Positions 7,145 through 14,636 of a stretch of DNA of 14,654 nt are shown here, piece after piece. The notes beneath the pieces were generated by a model. It saw only the letters and a program-made list of their open reading frames with translations, had not been told where the DNA came from and made no database searches. The stretch comes from an uncultured Lachnospiraceae bacterium (GTDB taxonomy: Bacteria; Bacillota; Clostridia; Lachnospirales; Lachnospiraceae). The stretch spans positions 1 through 14,654 of the forward strand of contig CAJUQZ010000115.1 in NCBI GenBank assembly GCA_910588755.1, in the 5' to 3' direction. The position numbers and the translations under genes were made by a program. The stretch's first letter is position 1. Each line of letters begins with the position of its first letter.

Positions 7145-7438
7145 ATGGCTTTTTTCGACAAAGTAAGTGGTACGCTGGCCACAAGGGGCAGAGATGTGGC
7201 AGGCAAAGCAAAAGAGCTGGCGGAGTTAAACCGGCTGAACGGACAGATCCATTCGCAGCAGAGGAAGGCAGACAAGGTGTATATGGAGATCGGGAAAGTG
7301 GTGTATGAGAACCGTGCGGACTGGGAAAAGACGTATATCAATACGCAGCTGGCATTGCTGGACTCTATATGGAACGAGATTGCCTGTCTCAAGGAAGCTG
7401 TTCTGAAGGTGCGGGGCGTGCGCGAAGCGGAACAATAA
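7145..7438 (+). CDS. Small coiled-coil protein, unknown function
   Basis: A 97-residue, highly charged, mostly helical protein starting MAFFDKVSGTLATRGRDVAG. It has heptad-like helices at about 18-60 and 65-95. The opening resembles small Firmicutes proteins in which a short amphipathic start and a coiled coil are followed by a C-terminal zinc ribbon. Here no CxxC ribbon follows, so it may be a ribbon-less member. A GGAGG lies 9 nt before the ATG. It is 96 bp after the transglutaminase and 72 bp before the next gene, all on one strand. No membrane segment or signal peptide is visible. It is probably real, but its function is not known. Confidence 0.75.
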   Translation: MAFFDKVSGTLATRGRDVAGKAKELAELNRLNGQIHSQQRKADKVYMEIGKVVYENRADWEKTYINTQLALLDSIWNEIACLKEAVLKVRGVREAEQ

Positions 7439-7510
7439 GGAAGGTTCACATGCTCTTGATAGAGGGAACGTGGTAGCAATTGAGACAAACAAACTTAGGA
7501 GGAAAACAAT

Positions 7511-7978
7511 ATGAAAACACCTGTTATTGATGAGGCAAAGCTGCCAGAGGTAAAGAAGCTCATACGTGACGCGGATTCACTGATGACAGAAAAGGATTGT
7601 GAGAACGATGATATTTACAAGAAGGAATTGGAGGCACTGCAGGCCAGATTGAGGGAGATTACCGGAAACGCGCAGATCAATATCAGGAATTTCCGGCGCT
7701 ATGACGCGGCTGTCAGCCTGGAAACCGCAGCCAGAGATGCACTTATGAGTCCACCAGAAAAAGAGGAATTGACGGACCAACAGATCAAGGAAATAGTTGT
7801 GAATATTCTTGAACATGAGGAAGCAGAGATGGGTTGGTGGCTTAATTACCTGAAGGTGAACACAGGCCTTGTCAACCTGACAGATTACATATTCTATCCT
7901 GATTTGGTTGGGATTGACAGGGAAGCATCGCTAGAACAGATCGCGGACCGGATTATAGAAGATATGAAAAAAATATAG
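7511..7978 (+). CDS. Unrecognised acidic helical protein
   Basis: A 155-residue soluble protein with an excellent ribosome binding site (AGGAGG, 8 nt before ATG). Residues 1-55 are charged and helical and include a segment KKELEALQARLREITGNA. Residues 85-155 contain EEAEMGWWLNYLKVNTG and NLTDYIFYPDLVG, aromatic-rich stretches that look like a conserved core, before an amphipathic C-terminal helix. No known family is recognised, and no signal peptide or membrane segment is present. It lies between the small coiled-coil gene and the sigma-factor gene (76-bp gap to the latter) on the same strand. A functional link to the sigma factor is possible but only inferred from position. Confidence 0.8.
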   Translation: MKTPVIDEAKLPEVKKLIRDADSLMTEKDCENDDIYKKELEALQARLREITGNAQINIRNFRRYDAAVSLETAARDALMSPPEKEELTDQQIKEIVVNILEHEEAEMGWWLNYLKVNTGLVNLTDYIFYPDLVGIDREASLEQIADRIIEDMKKI

Positions 7979-8020
7979 AAAACCACCTAACCAACCTCTG
8001 ATTCTTACGACTATACAGGC

Positions 8021-8041
8021 GTAACGATCATGATTGTAACG
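8021..8041 (+). promoter_or_regulatory. GTAACG direct repeat upstream of the sigma-factor gene
   Basis: GTAACG occurs at 8021-8026 and 8036-8041, a 15-bp period, with the palindrome ATCATGAT between the copies. It ends 13 bp before the sigma-factor ATG. ECF promoters often carry an AAC-containing -35 element, but no fitting -10 is evident, so this is only a candidate regulatory site. Confidence 0.25.
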
Positions 8042-8054
8042 AAAAGGGTGCGAA

Positions 8055-9698
8055 ATGAAAACAGACGATACACTGAGCAGACTTGCAGACAAAGACTTTC
8101 TCGATAAGATTTATCACTTTGCCTATCACCGGTGCAATACATCGTATGAGGCCGAGGATCTGTGTTCGGATATCATACTGGCAGTCGTGTCAGCCATACA
8201 GAGACAGGAGCAGATCGAAAGCTTCTACGCCTTTGTATGGACGATCGCCCGCAGGGTATATGCGGATTACAGCCGGCAGAGAAACATGAGGCGCCAGATA
8301 TCCAGTATAGAGGACAGCAATCTTGTGCTGGAGGCAAAGGAAAATGGGATTGAGACCTTCCTTGAAGAAGCGTTTGACCGGGAGCTGGTCAATAAAATAT
8401 TCGGGGAAATTATGTTTCTGTCAAAGGCGTACCGCGAAGTGATGGTCCTGTATTACATTGATGAGCTCAAGGTAAAGGATATCGCCATAAGACTGGGCAT
8501 CAGTGAGACGACAGTCAAGCAGCGCCTGTTTTCAGCACGGAAATCTGTAAGAAAAGAGGTTGAAACAATGAATGGAAGAACATATGTACTAAAACCCGTC
8601 AAACTTGCTCTCGCGGGAACCGGAAATCCTTGTGGGAATGATCCCCGATCAAAGGTAGAGCGAATGTTTTCCCAGAATCTGGTTTACCTGTGCAAGGGAA
8701 AGCCAAGAACAGCCAAGGAGCTTTCGGAGGAGCTCTGTGTCCCGATGCCGTATATCGAGGAGGAGCTGGATATCCAGTGCAGGGGCGAAAATGGAAAATA
8801 TGGAATGCTTCGGAAGCTTGAAAACGGAAAGTATGCAGTCAATATTCATCTGGTGGACTATGATGAGTATGACCAAGCCAACAAAATATATGAAAAGCAC
8901 CTCACAGCGTTCTGCCAGGCGATCAGGGACACGCTGGGACAAATCGAGGACAGGCTTCTTTCCTTTCCATATTTAAGCAGGCAGGAGGATGCGCATTTTA
9001 TTCTGTGGTCTTTGATCCCAAGAATTGTCTGGGGGCTGGAAGGAAGGGTCAACCGGATGATGGCAGAAAGATATTTTGCCGATGTCACACCCGTAAAGAG
9101 AGATTTTTCCAGCGTTGCCGTTGCATACACGGATGAGCAGGAGCCCGTTTTTGACTTTTACGGCTGCGACGGCATTGACGCAGTTTCTGTCGGCGGCTAC
9201 AGGCATGTCTTTGTCACAAATATATACGGCAAGCATGTAACAGAGCATTTTCATTGCGGACACAATCTGTCGCAGGACCAGAAGCTGATCATGGTGCTCA
9301 GGGCGATCGGTGGGATTTCTATTGACGATTTGTCCGAGACAGAGAAGGAGATCGCAGCAAAAGCGCTCGAGTGTGGGTATCTTAGAAAGAACGGAAATAT
9401 CGTAGAACCTAAAATGATCGTGATTGAGCGAAAGAATGAGATGGATTTTTACAATGTTTCCAGCGAGTTTAACCGCGGGATGAACGAAGTGGTCGAACAG
9501 ATTGCCGCGGAACTGTCTGCGTTTATGCGTAGCCATATCCCTGCGCATTTGATGAATGAGTATCTGACTTACGCGGGCCTGATCGCGGGTATCCGGATAA
9601 CGTCAAGGGCAATCGATCAGTGCATCAGTGACGGACTGCTTACAAAACCCGAAAGCAGGCTCGGCGCAGAGGGTGTCGTGATGGTTGTAGAGAAGTAG
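8055..9698 (+). CDS. ECF-like sigma-70 factor with long C-terminal extension
   Basis: A 547-residue protein. Residues 10-80 match sigma region 2, with AEDLCSDIILAVVSAI (33-48) and the DNA-melting helix FYAFVWTIARRVYADYSRQR (57-76). Residues 115-170 match sigma region 4, with LSKAYREVMVLYY and the helix-turn-helix KDIAIRLGISETTVKQRLFS (141-160). ECF factors normally end near 160-200 residues; this one continues for about 370 more. Residues 202-265 look like a winged helix (TAKELSEELCVPMPYIEEEL), and 405-457 like a second (LSETEKEIAAKALECGYLRK). Between them, EHFHCGHN (397-404) is a possible metal-binding cluster. No anti-sigma gene or transmembrane segment is present, so the extension may itself sense a signal. 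The start follows AAAGGG. Target promoters are unknown. Confidence 0.9.
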   Translation: MKTDDTLSRLADKDFLDKIYHFAYHRCNTSYEAEDLCSDIILAVVSAIQRQEQIESFYAFVWTIARRVYADYSRQRNMRRQISSIEDSNLVLEAKENGIETFLEEAFDRELVNKIFGEIMFLSKAYREVMVLYYIDELKVKDIAIRLGISETTVKQRLFSARKSVRKEVETMNGRTYVLKPVKLALAGTGNPCGNDPRSKVERMFSQNLVYLCKGKPRTAKELSEELCVPMPYIEEELDIQCRGENGKYGMLRKLENGKYAVNIHLVDYDEYDQANKIYEKHLTAFCQAIRDTLGQIEDRLLSFPYLSRQEDAHFILWSLIPRIVWGLEGRVNRMMAERYFADVTPVKRDFSSVAVAYTDEQEPVFDFYGCDGIDAVSVGGYRHVFVTNIYGKHVTEHFHCGHNLSQDQKLIMVLRAIGGISIDDLSETEKEIAAKALECGYLRKNGNIVEPKMIVIERKNEMDFYNVSSEFNRGMNEVVEQIAAELSAFMRSHIPAHLMNEYLTYAGLIAGIRITSRAIDQCISDGLLTKPESRLGAEGVVMVVEK

Positions 9699-9887
9699 GG
9701 CTGGAAGTGGGACGGTACAGCTGGGATGCAGCGTGTGATGTTAAGCCGCATTGCGCTGGCAAGCAAGTCATGTTGGACGTGAGCCGGCAAGGCTGTTATT
9801 CAGACAGGACTGTTATTTGTCACTGGAACAAAATGAACAGCAACATACGGCAAGGCTTGTATGATGTACCGCAGGATAATAAGTGTA

Positions 9888-9916
9888 TTGCGCCTGAAAA
9901 CAGGGCATGATATTAT
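9888..9916 (+). promoter_or_regulatory. Candidate promoter for the 9964 gene
   Basis: TTGCGC (9888-9893) and TATTAT (9911-9916) are 17 nt apart. The -10 matches consensus at 5 of 6 positions, the -35 only at 3 of 6. The start point would be near 9923, about 40 nt before the gene. The rest of the 9699-9887 gap holds only a CTGTTATT direct repeat (9793-9800 and 9810-9817). Confidence 0.4.
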
Positions 9917-9963
9917 ACAGGTGTCGATCAGAGACGAATAGTATCAACACGGAGGAAAACGAT

Positions 9964-10353
9964 GTGGTTTATAAACGATACAACGACGATAAACGGCTAA
10001 TTACAGATAAAGACAAGCTGCAGCTGACAAACGAAACAGAGGTGATCATTTATCGCGAAGACGCCTTTCACGAAGATGTTGTCGTCGATCTGCAAGGGCA
10101 TGAAGGCCAGTTTGAGGAGCTGAAAGCACAGATTTTGTTTGCGGCCGCAAATCTCTGCCAAATGGACTGCATCGCACAGGAGTACGATACAGACGCGCAG
10201 TTCGCGGATCACTATGAGGTAGCGTACATACGGCTTGACGCGCCGGACACGATCCGGATGACCTATTTTGGCGTGTGCGAAAACACAGAGTTTGACGTTG
10301 TCTTTTTGCGGACAGATAAAGGGCTGGTCTTAAAAAGTTTTGGCGCGGTATAG
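9964..10353 (+). CDS. Unrecognised small protein; 5' end uncertain
   Basis: A soluble protein of about 129 residues with no signal peptide or membrane segment. Its second half contains YEVAYIRLDAPDTIRMTYFG and CENTEFDVVFLRTDKG, alternating beta strands as in small single-domain proteins of the immunity or DUF type; no family is assigned. The start is problematic. GGAGG (9951-9955) precedes both an ATG at 9962 (6 nt) and an in-frame GTG at 9964 (8 nt). The GTG gives the intact frame. The ATG frame reads MWFINDTTTING and stops at 9998-10000. An ATG at 9907 would extend the intact frame but ignores the ribosome binding site. The gene ends 9 bp from the convergent glycosyltransferase gene. Confidence 0.7.
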   Translation: MVYKRYNDDKRLITDKDKLQLTNETEVIIYREDAFHEDVVVDLQGHEGQFEELKAQILFAAANLCQMDCIAQEYDTDAQFADHYEVAYIRLDAPDTIRMTYFGVCENTEFDVVFLRTDKGLVLKSFGAV

Positions 10354-10365
10354 GCACATCGCCTA
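10351..10365. other. Small inverted repeat holding both convergent stop codons
   Basis: TAGGC-ACATC-GCCTA is a 5-bp stem whose two arms contain the stop codons of the + strand gene (TAG, 10351-10353) and the - strand gene (TAG read from CTA, 10363-10365). CCTAC and GTAGG (10362-10373) form a competing stem. Neither has a T-tract, so terminator function is doubtful. Confidence 0.25.
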
Positions 10366-11670
10366 CCAGTAGGTTTCCAGAATCAGCGTCACGCTGCAAT
10401 ACAGCGCATAGTACTCAAATGTAATGACAAGGACAGCCAGCATAAGACGCTGTACCATCCCGGGGAAGCGGCTCAATAGTTTTTGCCAGCCGCCGATGAC
10501 CAGTATGCCAAGCGGAAGGCACATCGGCAGACAGTACCGCCCCTGTGCCTGCATGTCGATGAAAAAAGAGTAGTACAGGCTAAGCCCCACGGTAATCAGG
10601 CACATAAGCACCATACAGAAATAAAATATCCGTTTTCCGGAAATCAATAATAGTTCCTGTTTGGGACGGACAAAATTTCCAACCAGGCCGATGAGATAGA
10701 TGCCGCCAATCCACAGGTACATAAATGCTGGCAGCCACAGGGTCTGGTAATCAAAGCTTGCAATGTAGCTGCGGGCGCTGCTATACAGCCACTTACGGTC
10801 AATAAGCATATGTTTGAGAGACTGACCCAGATTATAGGGAGTTGCCCTTTGGGAAGGTTTATAGCCGTCTAGGGCGTACTGCTCCCCGCAGATCTGGCTT
10901 GCGCGCAAACCCAGAAAATCACCATCGTACAGGATGGCATTGCGGACAAACCACCAGCCGGCAACAAGAGCTGCAAATACAGCCACCCATAGAATGCGTG
11001 TCAGGATAAACCTCCATTTGCTGTCGATAGTGTGGTCTTCAAAAACTGCGGCGACAGAGTACAAAAGCGCAACCAGGATCACGCCGTAGCAGTTGTAATA
11101 GGACAAAAGACACAAGCCTATGGAAATCCCAAGCAGGCAGCAGTTTTTCAAGCGCCACCGTTTGTCCTTAGCGTCCAGCATGTTATAAATCGTCCAGGCC
11201 ACGGTGAACAGTCCAAAGGCATCGTTATTTACATAGGAAGAAATAAATATAAATTCGGGAAGAAACAGGACGGCAGCCGTCAGAACCTTTGCGTAAGGCT
11301 CTGCAAAAATTCGCCGTGCTGTTTTTATTGTAAAAAAAGCTGTGCCCATAGAGAACAGTATGCTCACAAGGCGGACGGAGACCACAATCCCTGCTTCCCC
11401 TGCAACAAAGACACCCAGCTTCATAAAGACCGCGCACACCATATAGCTCAAAATCGGCGTAAACCCATAGGAAATTCCCCAGATGGAGTTTCGGATTTCC
11501 GCCGCGTCCCCGCGGGGCAGCGCGCCATATTGATAGATATACTGGCAGATGGTAAAGCGCATACCCTCGTCGGGCGCGTTGTTAAATGGAATTACCCAGG
11601 CCCAGAAAAGGCATATGAAGAAAAATCCTCCCAGCATGGAGGCGTAGACAATTTTATCATTCTTTTGCAC
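10363..11670 (-). CDS. Polytopic GT-C-type glycosyltransferase-like membrane protein
   Basis: A 435-residue integral membrane protein with about ten or more hydrophobic segments. The first loop has NNAPDEGMRF (31-40), an acidic PDE motif typical of GT-C fold and DUF2142-like transferases that use lipid-linked sugars. NND occurs at 148-150, and QGRYCLPMCLP (376-386) matches the GRYxxP motif common near the C-terminus. Such enzymes attach sugars to envelope glycans or teichoic-acid-like polymers on the outer face of the membrane. The start is GTG at 11670, with GGAGG 8 nt upstream inside the preceding gene. The two frames overlap by 14 nt, so translation is probably coupled. Sugar donor and acceptor are not predictable. 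Confidence 0.85.
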   Translation of the reverse strand: MQKNDKIVYASMLGGFFFICLFWAWVIPFNNAPDEGMRFTICQYIYQYGALPRGDAAEIRNSIWGISYGFTPILSYMVCAVFMKLGVFVAGEAGIVVSVRLVSILFSMGTAFFTIKTARRIFAEPYAKVLTAAVLFLPEFIFISSYVNNDAFGLFTVAWTIYNMLDAKDKRWRLKNCCLLGISIGLCLLSYYNCYGVILVALLYSVAAVFEDHTIDSKWRFILTRILWVAVFAALVAGWWFVRNAILYDGDFLGLRASQICGEQYALDGYKPSQRATPYNLGQSLKHMLIDRKWLYSSARSYIASFDYQTLWLPAFMYLWIGGIYLIGLVGNFVRPKQELLLISGKRIFYFCMVLMCLITVGLSLYYSFFIDMQAQGRYCLPMCLPLGILVIGGWQKLLSRFPGMVQRLMLAVLVITFEYYALYCSVTLILETYW

Positions 11671-12391
11671 AGTCAGTTCCTCCCAGATTCATAAAAATGA
11701 TGCAGGCCGCCACAAAAAATTCCATCAATAAAAAGACGATGAGAACCGCACCAGACGCAGTCATATATGCCCGGAATGTAAAGCACAGCAGGAGCGCAAA
11801 GGCGAAGCTTTGAAGGACACCGGCTGGCCATAAGCACCGCCCTTTTGCCGCCCCTGCAATCAGCAGCGCATCAAACAACAGCATCAAAAGGAGCTGTCCG
11901 GCAAGGAAAGCGGCAGCGTTTTTGTCAGCGTATTCGACAAGAATCGTATCAGGACAAAACATTGCAGTCTCGTCGATATCCTCGAAGTCAATGCGCACCG
12001 ATCTGACAAAACGGCAGAGCTCAAATGAAACCCTGTCCGCAGCCATAGCGCTGGCAGTCACAGTACGGCCTTCGCTGTATCCGTCACCGGAATCATAGTA
12101 GCAGACGATCTGTCCGATGCCGGTCAATGCCTGCCAGTGGAGGGTGATGCGCTCGATAATGCCCTGTGGGCAGTCTAAAATTAGGTAAGGGTCCGGGCCA
12201 GACACAGTAAGCGCCGCATCCTCCCACGCAAGGTCGTAATACACACTGCTCTTTAAGCGCCCGGCATCGATGCTGTAGTTCTTATTTGAAGGCTCCGTCA
12301 GCGTCCTGTACATTGCGAAGATCCATAAGGCTTCGAGGAGGAGCAGAAGGAGGATGGAAAATATAAAATATCTGATGTTATTTTTCTTCAT
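11657..12391 (-). CDS. Membrane protein with extracytoplasmic beta-rich domain
   Basis: A 244-residue protein. The start is taken at the ATG at 12391 (MKKNNIRYF), 9 nt after AAAAGG. A frame open to 12430 adds 13 polar residues in front of the membrane anchor and is less likely. Topology is one N-terminal membrane segment (about 8-27), an external domain at about 40-143, then two or three membrane segments (151-170, 178-197, 203-234). The external part has alternating strands such as DPYLILDCPQGIIERITLHW and RSVRIDFEDID, resembling a jelly-roll or F5/8-type carbohydrate-binding fold. No family is assigned. Its 14-nt overlap with the GT-C gene suggests a partner or accessory subunit of that transferase. 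Confidence 0.8.
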   Translation of the reverse strand: MKKNNIRYFIFSILLLLLLEALWIFAMYRTLTEPSNKNYSIDAGRLKSSVYYDLAWEDAALTVSGPDPYLILDCPQGIIERITLHWQALTGIGQIVCYYDSGDGYSEGRTVTASAMAADRVSFELCRFVRSVRIDFEDIDETAMFCPDTILVEYADKNAAAFLAGQLLLMLLFDALLIAGAAKGRCLWPAGVLQSFAFALLLCFTFRAYMTASGAVLIVFLLMEFFVAACIIFMNLGGTDCAKE

Positions 12392-12451
12392 TTGTTCATA
12401 CCTTTTGCAGCTTGTTAGCTGTAGTCCCAAGTATTCATTTATTGCATATTC

Positions 12452-12479
12452 TTTTTGCTATGAATCATCATAGCAAAAA
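12452..12479. repeat. Perfect 12-bp inverted repeat
   Basis: TTTTTGCTATGA (12452-12463) and TCATAGCAAAAA (12468-12479) are perfectly complementary around the 4-nt loop ATCA. The T-run comes first and the A-run last on either strand, opposite to an intrinsic terminator, so an operator or leader hairpin upstream of the - strand operon is more likely. Confidence 0.6.
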
Positions 12480-12529
12480 AGTTGGTTCCTGTAAAGCGGA
12501 AGGAAAGTTGCACGATCAAAAGGAACCAT
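12458..12529 (-). CDS. Possible 23-residue leader or small protein
   Basis: On the - strand an ATG at 12529 lies 6 nt after AGGAG. It opens a frame of 23 codons reading MVPFDRATFLPLYRNQLFCY and ending in DDS before TAG at 12460-12458. The stop is inside the perfect hairpin at 12452-12479, and the start is inside one arm of the inverted repeat at 12483-12528. The product has no membrane segment or recognisable motif. It precedes the membrane-protein/GT-C operon by 66 nt and could be a regulatory leader peptide. The evidence is the ribosome binding site and position only. Confidence 0.3.
   Translation of the reverse strand: MVPFDRATFLPLYRNQLFCYDDS
12483..12528. repeat. 8-bp inverted repeat with 30-bp spacing
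   Basis: TGGTTCCT (12483-12490) and AGGAACCA (12521-12528) are perfectly complementary. Together with the neighbouring hairpin they frame the small - strand ORF. Role unknown. Confidence 0.45.
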
Positions 12530-12722
12530 TTATATCTCCTGTTCAGTCCATATCCATCAGGTTTTGCCGCAATATAAATCAATGAAGATGTAAGCAGTAA
12601 AAGCCGGCGATAAATAAAACATAAGTTTTATCAAAAAAAATAAATTTATGTGGATTTTATGGTACAGACCTGTTATCATGAAATTGATTTGCCAGACATC
12701 TATAAAGATTTGATGTGGTGTA

Positions 12723-12728
12723 TATAAT
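12723..12728 (+). promoter_or_regulatory. Candidate -10 element for the Na/Pi transporter gene
   Basis: A perfect TATAAT lies 27 bp before the gene, but no good -35 is found 16-18 bp upstream. Activator-dependent promoters, as in phosphate regulons, often lack a -35. A TTTATG direct repeat of 11-bp period (12645-12650 and 12656-12661) is farther upstream than a usual PhoP box. Confidence 0.4.
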
Positions 12729-12754
12729 ATGAAGTAGAATTTAGGGAGGGCACT

Positions 12755-14533
12755 ATGGATTTTTTTGATTTGCTGACAATGACAGGCGGTCTTGCGCTGT
12801 TTCTATATGGCATGCACTTGCTGAGCGAGGGGCTCGAGAAGCTCTCGGGCGGGCGGCTTGAGCGGGTGCTCGAGAACCTGACGAACAATAGGATCAAGGC
12901 GGTTCTGCTGGGGGCGGGGGTGACGGCGGTGATTCAGTCGTCCTCGGCAACCACGGTCATGGTGGTCGGGTTTGTCAATTCGGGGATTATGAAGCTCTCG
13001 CAGGCGGTCGGTATTATCATGGGCGCGAATGTCGGAACGACGATCACCTCATGGCTTTTGAGCCTGACCGGGATCGAGAGCGGCAATTTCTGGATACAGC
13101 TTGCCAAGCCGACCTCTTTCTCGCCGATACTTGCGGTGATTGGCGTCATCTTTATCTTAAAAAATGGAAAAAAACGCGACTTAGGTTCAATCCTGGTCGG
13201 TTTTGCCATTTTGATGACAGGAATGGATACAATGTCCTCGGCGATGAAGCCGCTAAGCCAGGTTCCGTGGTTTACAGGGCTGTTTACAATGTTTACCAAC
13301 CCGGTGCTGGGCCTGCTCGTGGGTGCGCTGCTCACGGCGATAATCCAGTCGTCCTCAGCGTCTGTAGGTATCCTGCAGGCGCTGTGCGCGACGGGAAGCG
13401 TCAGTTATGCGGCGGCCGTGCCTATCATACTAGGCCAGAATATCGGCACCTGCGCCACGGCGATGATATCCGGTGTCGGCGCGAGCAAAAACGCAAGGCG
13501 CGCGTCCATCGTCCACCTGTTGTTCAACGTGATTGGCACCACGATTTTCTTAACTGTGTTTTATGTGCTGCACGCGTTTGTTGATTTTGGGTTTATGCAG
13601 AATGCGGCGGACAGCGTTGGAATCGCGCTGGTGCACACCGGGTTTAACGTAGCCGCGACGCTGATTCTGCTCCCGTTTGCGGGACTTTTGGAGAAGCTGT
13701 CATTTTTCCTCATCAGACGCGATGAGGAGGAGGCGCGGCGGGCGCAGGAGGGAGAACTGTTTGCCAGAATGGACGAGCGCTTTCTGAGCACACCGTCCTT
13801 TGCGCTGGAGCAGGTGCACTCCTATGTGCGAAAGATGGCCGAGATCACCGGCGAGGCTTTGAATTTGGCGACCTATAACCTGTTTGAATACGACAAGGAG
13901 ACGGCAGGGGAGGTGGAGCGGCTGGAAAATCTCGTGGACCGCTATGACGATGAGATCAGCGGCTATCTCGTGAAACTTTCCAGCAGGAATCTCAGCGAGC
14001 AGGATTCGCGCAGGCTCAATATGCTGCTCCACAGTGTGGGCGACTTAGAGCGCATCTGTGACCACGCAATGAATCTCGCGGACTGTGCCAGGGAGATGAA
14101 CAAGCGGGAGCAGGCTTTCTCGGACAAGGCGACAGAGGAGCTCAAGGTGTTTGCGCAGGCTGTCAGGGACATTGTCAGCGCGGCCGTTGAGGTCTTTGTC
14201 CTGGAAGATGAGGAGGCGGCGCGGTCCATCGAACCCTTTGAGGAGGCGATCGACAAGCTGCAAAAGGAGATGAAAAAGCGGCACATGAAGCGGCTGAGAA
14301 AAGGGAAGTGCACCGCCGAGCTGGGTTTTGTCCTCTCGGATATCACCAACAATTTTGAGCGGATCGCGGACCACTGCTCGAATCTCGCCATCAATGTCAT
14401 GCAGCTGCTTGAGGATGACACGCACGCGCATGAATACGTGGACAGCATCAAGAAGGGCGAGGGAACGGAGTTTGACAGGGCCCTGCAGGAGCACTTGAGG
14501 CGCTACGAATTGCCAGGGAAAGCATCAAAGTAG
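12755..14533 (+). CDS. Na/Pi cotransporter family protein with PhoU-like domain
   Basis: A 592-residue protein of the bacterial Na/Pi cotransporter (PF02690-type) family. The membrane part (1-320) carries the two inverted-repeat signatures AVIQSSSATTVMVVG (58-72) and AIIQSSSASVGIL (195-207), the paired QSSS motifs that form the substrate path. The cytoplasmic part (about 345-560) is PhoU-like, with two helical-bundle motifs LERICDHAMNLA (431-442) and FERIADHCSNLA (534-545), where E, D and N would bind metal. The protein probably moves phosphate or a similar anion with Na+, and the PhoU domain may control it by phosphate status. The length is normal for this fusion. The ATG follows AGGGAGGG at 4-5 nt. 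The gene appears monocistronic and diverges from the membrane-protein/GT-C operon. Confidence 0.93.
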   Translation: MDFFDLLTMTGGLALFLYGMHLLSEGLEKLSGGRLERVLENLTNNRIKAVLLGAGVTAVIQSSSATTVMVVGFVNSGIMKLSQAVGIIMGANVGTTITSWLLSLTGIESGNFWIQLAKPTSFSPILAVIGVIFILKNGKKRDLGSILVGFAILMTGMDTMSSAMKPLSQVPWFTGLFTMFTNPVLGLLVGALLTAIIQSSSASVGILQALCATGSVSYAAAVPIILGQNIGTCATAMISGVGASKNARRASIVHLLFNVIGTTIFLTVFYVLHAFVDFGFMQNAADSVGIALVHTGFNVAATLILLPFAGLLEKLSFFLIRRDEEEARRAQEGELFARMDERFLSTPSFALEQVHSYVRKMAEITGEALNLATYNLFEYDKETAGEVERLENLVDRYDDEISGYLVKLSSRNLSEQDSRRLNMLLHSVGDLERICDHAMNLADCAREMNKREQAFSDKATEELKVFAQAVRDIVSAAVEVFVLEDEEAARSIEPFEEAIDKLQKEMKKRHMKRLRKGKCTAELGFVLSDITNNFERIADHCSNLAINVMQLLEDDTHAHEYVDSIKKGEGTEFDRALQEHLRRYELPGKASK

Positions 14534-14537
14534 AAAA

Positions 14538-14566
14538 AATGCGCTTTAACGCACAAAAAGCGCATT
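14538..14566 (+). terminator. Hairpin after the Na/Pi transporter gene
   Basis: AATGCGCTTT (14538-14547) pairs with AAAGCGCATT (14557-14566) around 9 nt, immediately after the stop codon. The stem is stable but is followed by AAATAAG rather than a T-tract, so termination is plausible but not textbook. Confidence 0.45.
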
Positions 14567-14582
14567 AAATAAGACAGAAAAT

Positions 14583-14636
14583 CGTGAATTATAACAATAA
14601 AACCTGAATTATTCACGGAATAACAGCATTAACTGC
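14583..14636. repeat. Further inverted repeats at the window edge
   Basis: CGTGAAT (14583-14589) pairs with ATTCACG (14611-14617), and a short CAGC/GCTG stem follows at about 14624-14638. With the 14538 hairpin this gives three consecutive dyads in about 100 bp. No gene was seen here; the window ends before the context is clear. Confidence 0.35.

Larger units (their letters stand above)
12431..12754. other. Structured intergenic region (324 bp)
   Basis: The region between the divergent membrane-protein and Na/Pi transporter genes is AT-rich and dense in inverted repeats: 12452-12479, 12483-12528 and ATAAAAC/GTTTTAT at 12614-12631. It also contains the palindrome ATAAATTTAT (12640-12649) and a possible 23-codon ORF on the - strand. 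No tRNA or known riboswitch was recognised. No convincing promoter for the - strand genes could be chosen. Confidence 0.5.

Noticed and set aside
9707..9910. 67-codon + strand frame after the sigma-factor gene
   Set aside because: It starts at a GTG with a weak ribosome binding site, composition is unconvincing, and it overlaps the candidate promoter of the next gene.
12645..12661. TTTATG direct repeat of 11-bp period as a PhoP box for the Na/Pi transporter
   Set aside because: The period fits, but it is only two imperfect units about 80-90 bp upstream of the likely start point, too far for a usual PhoP site.
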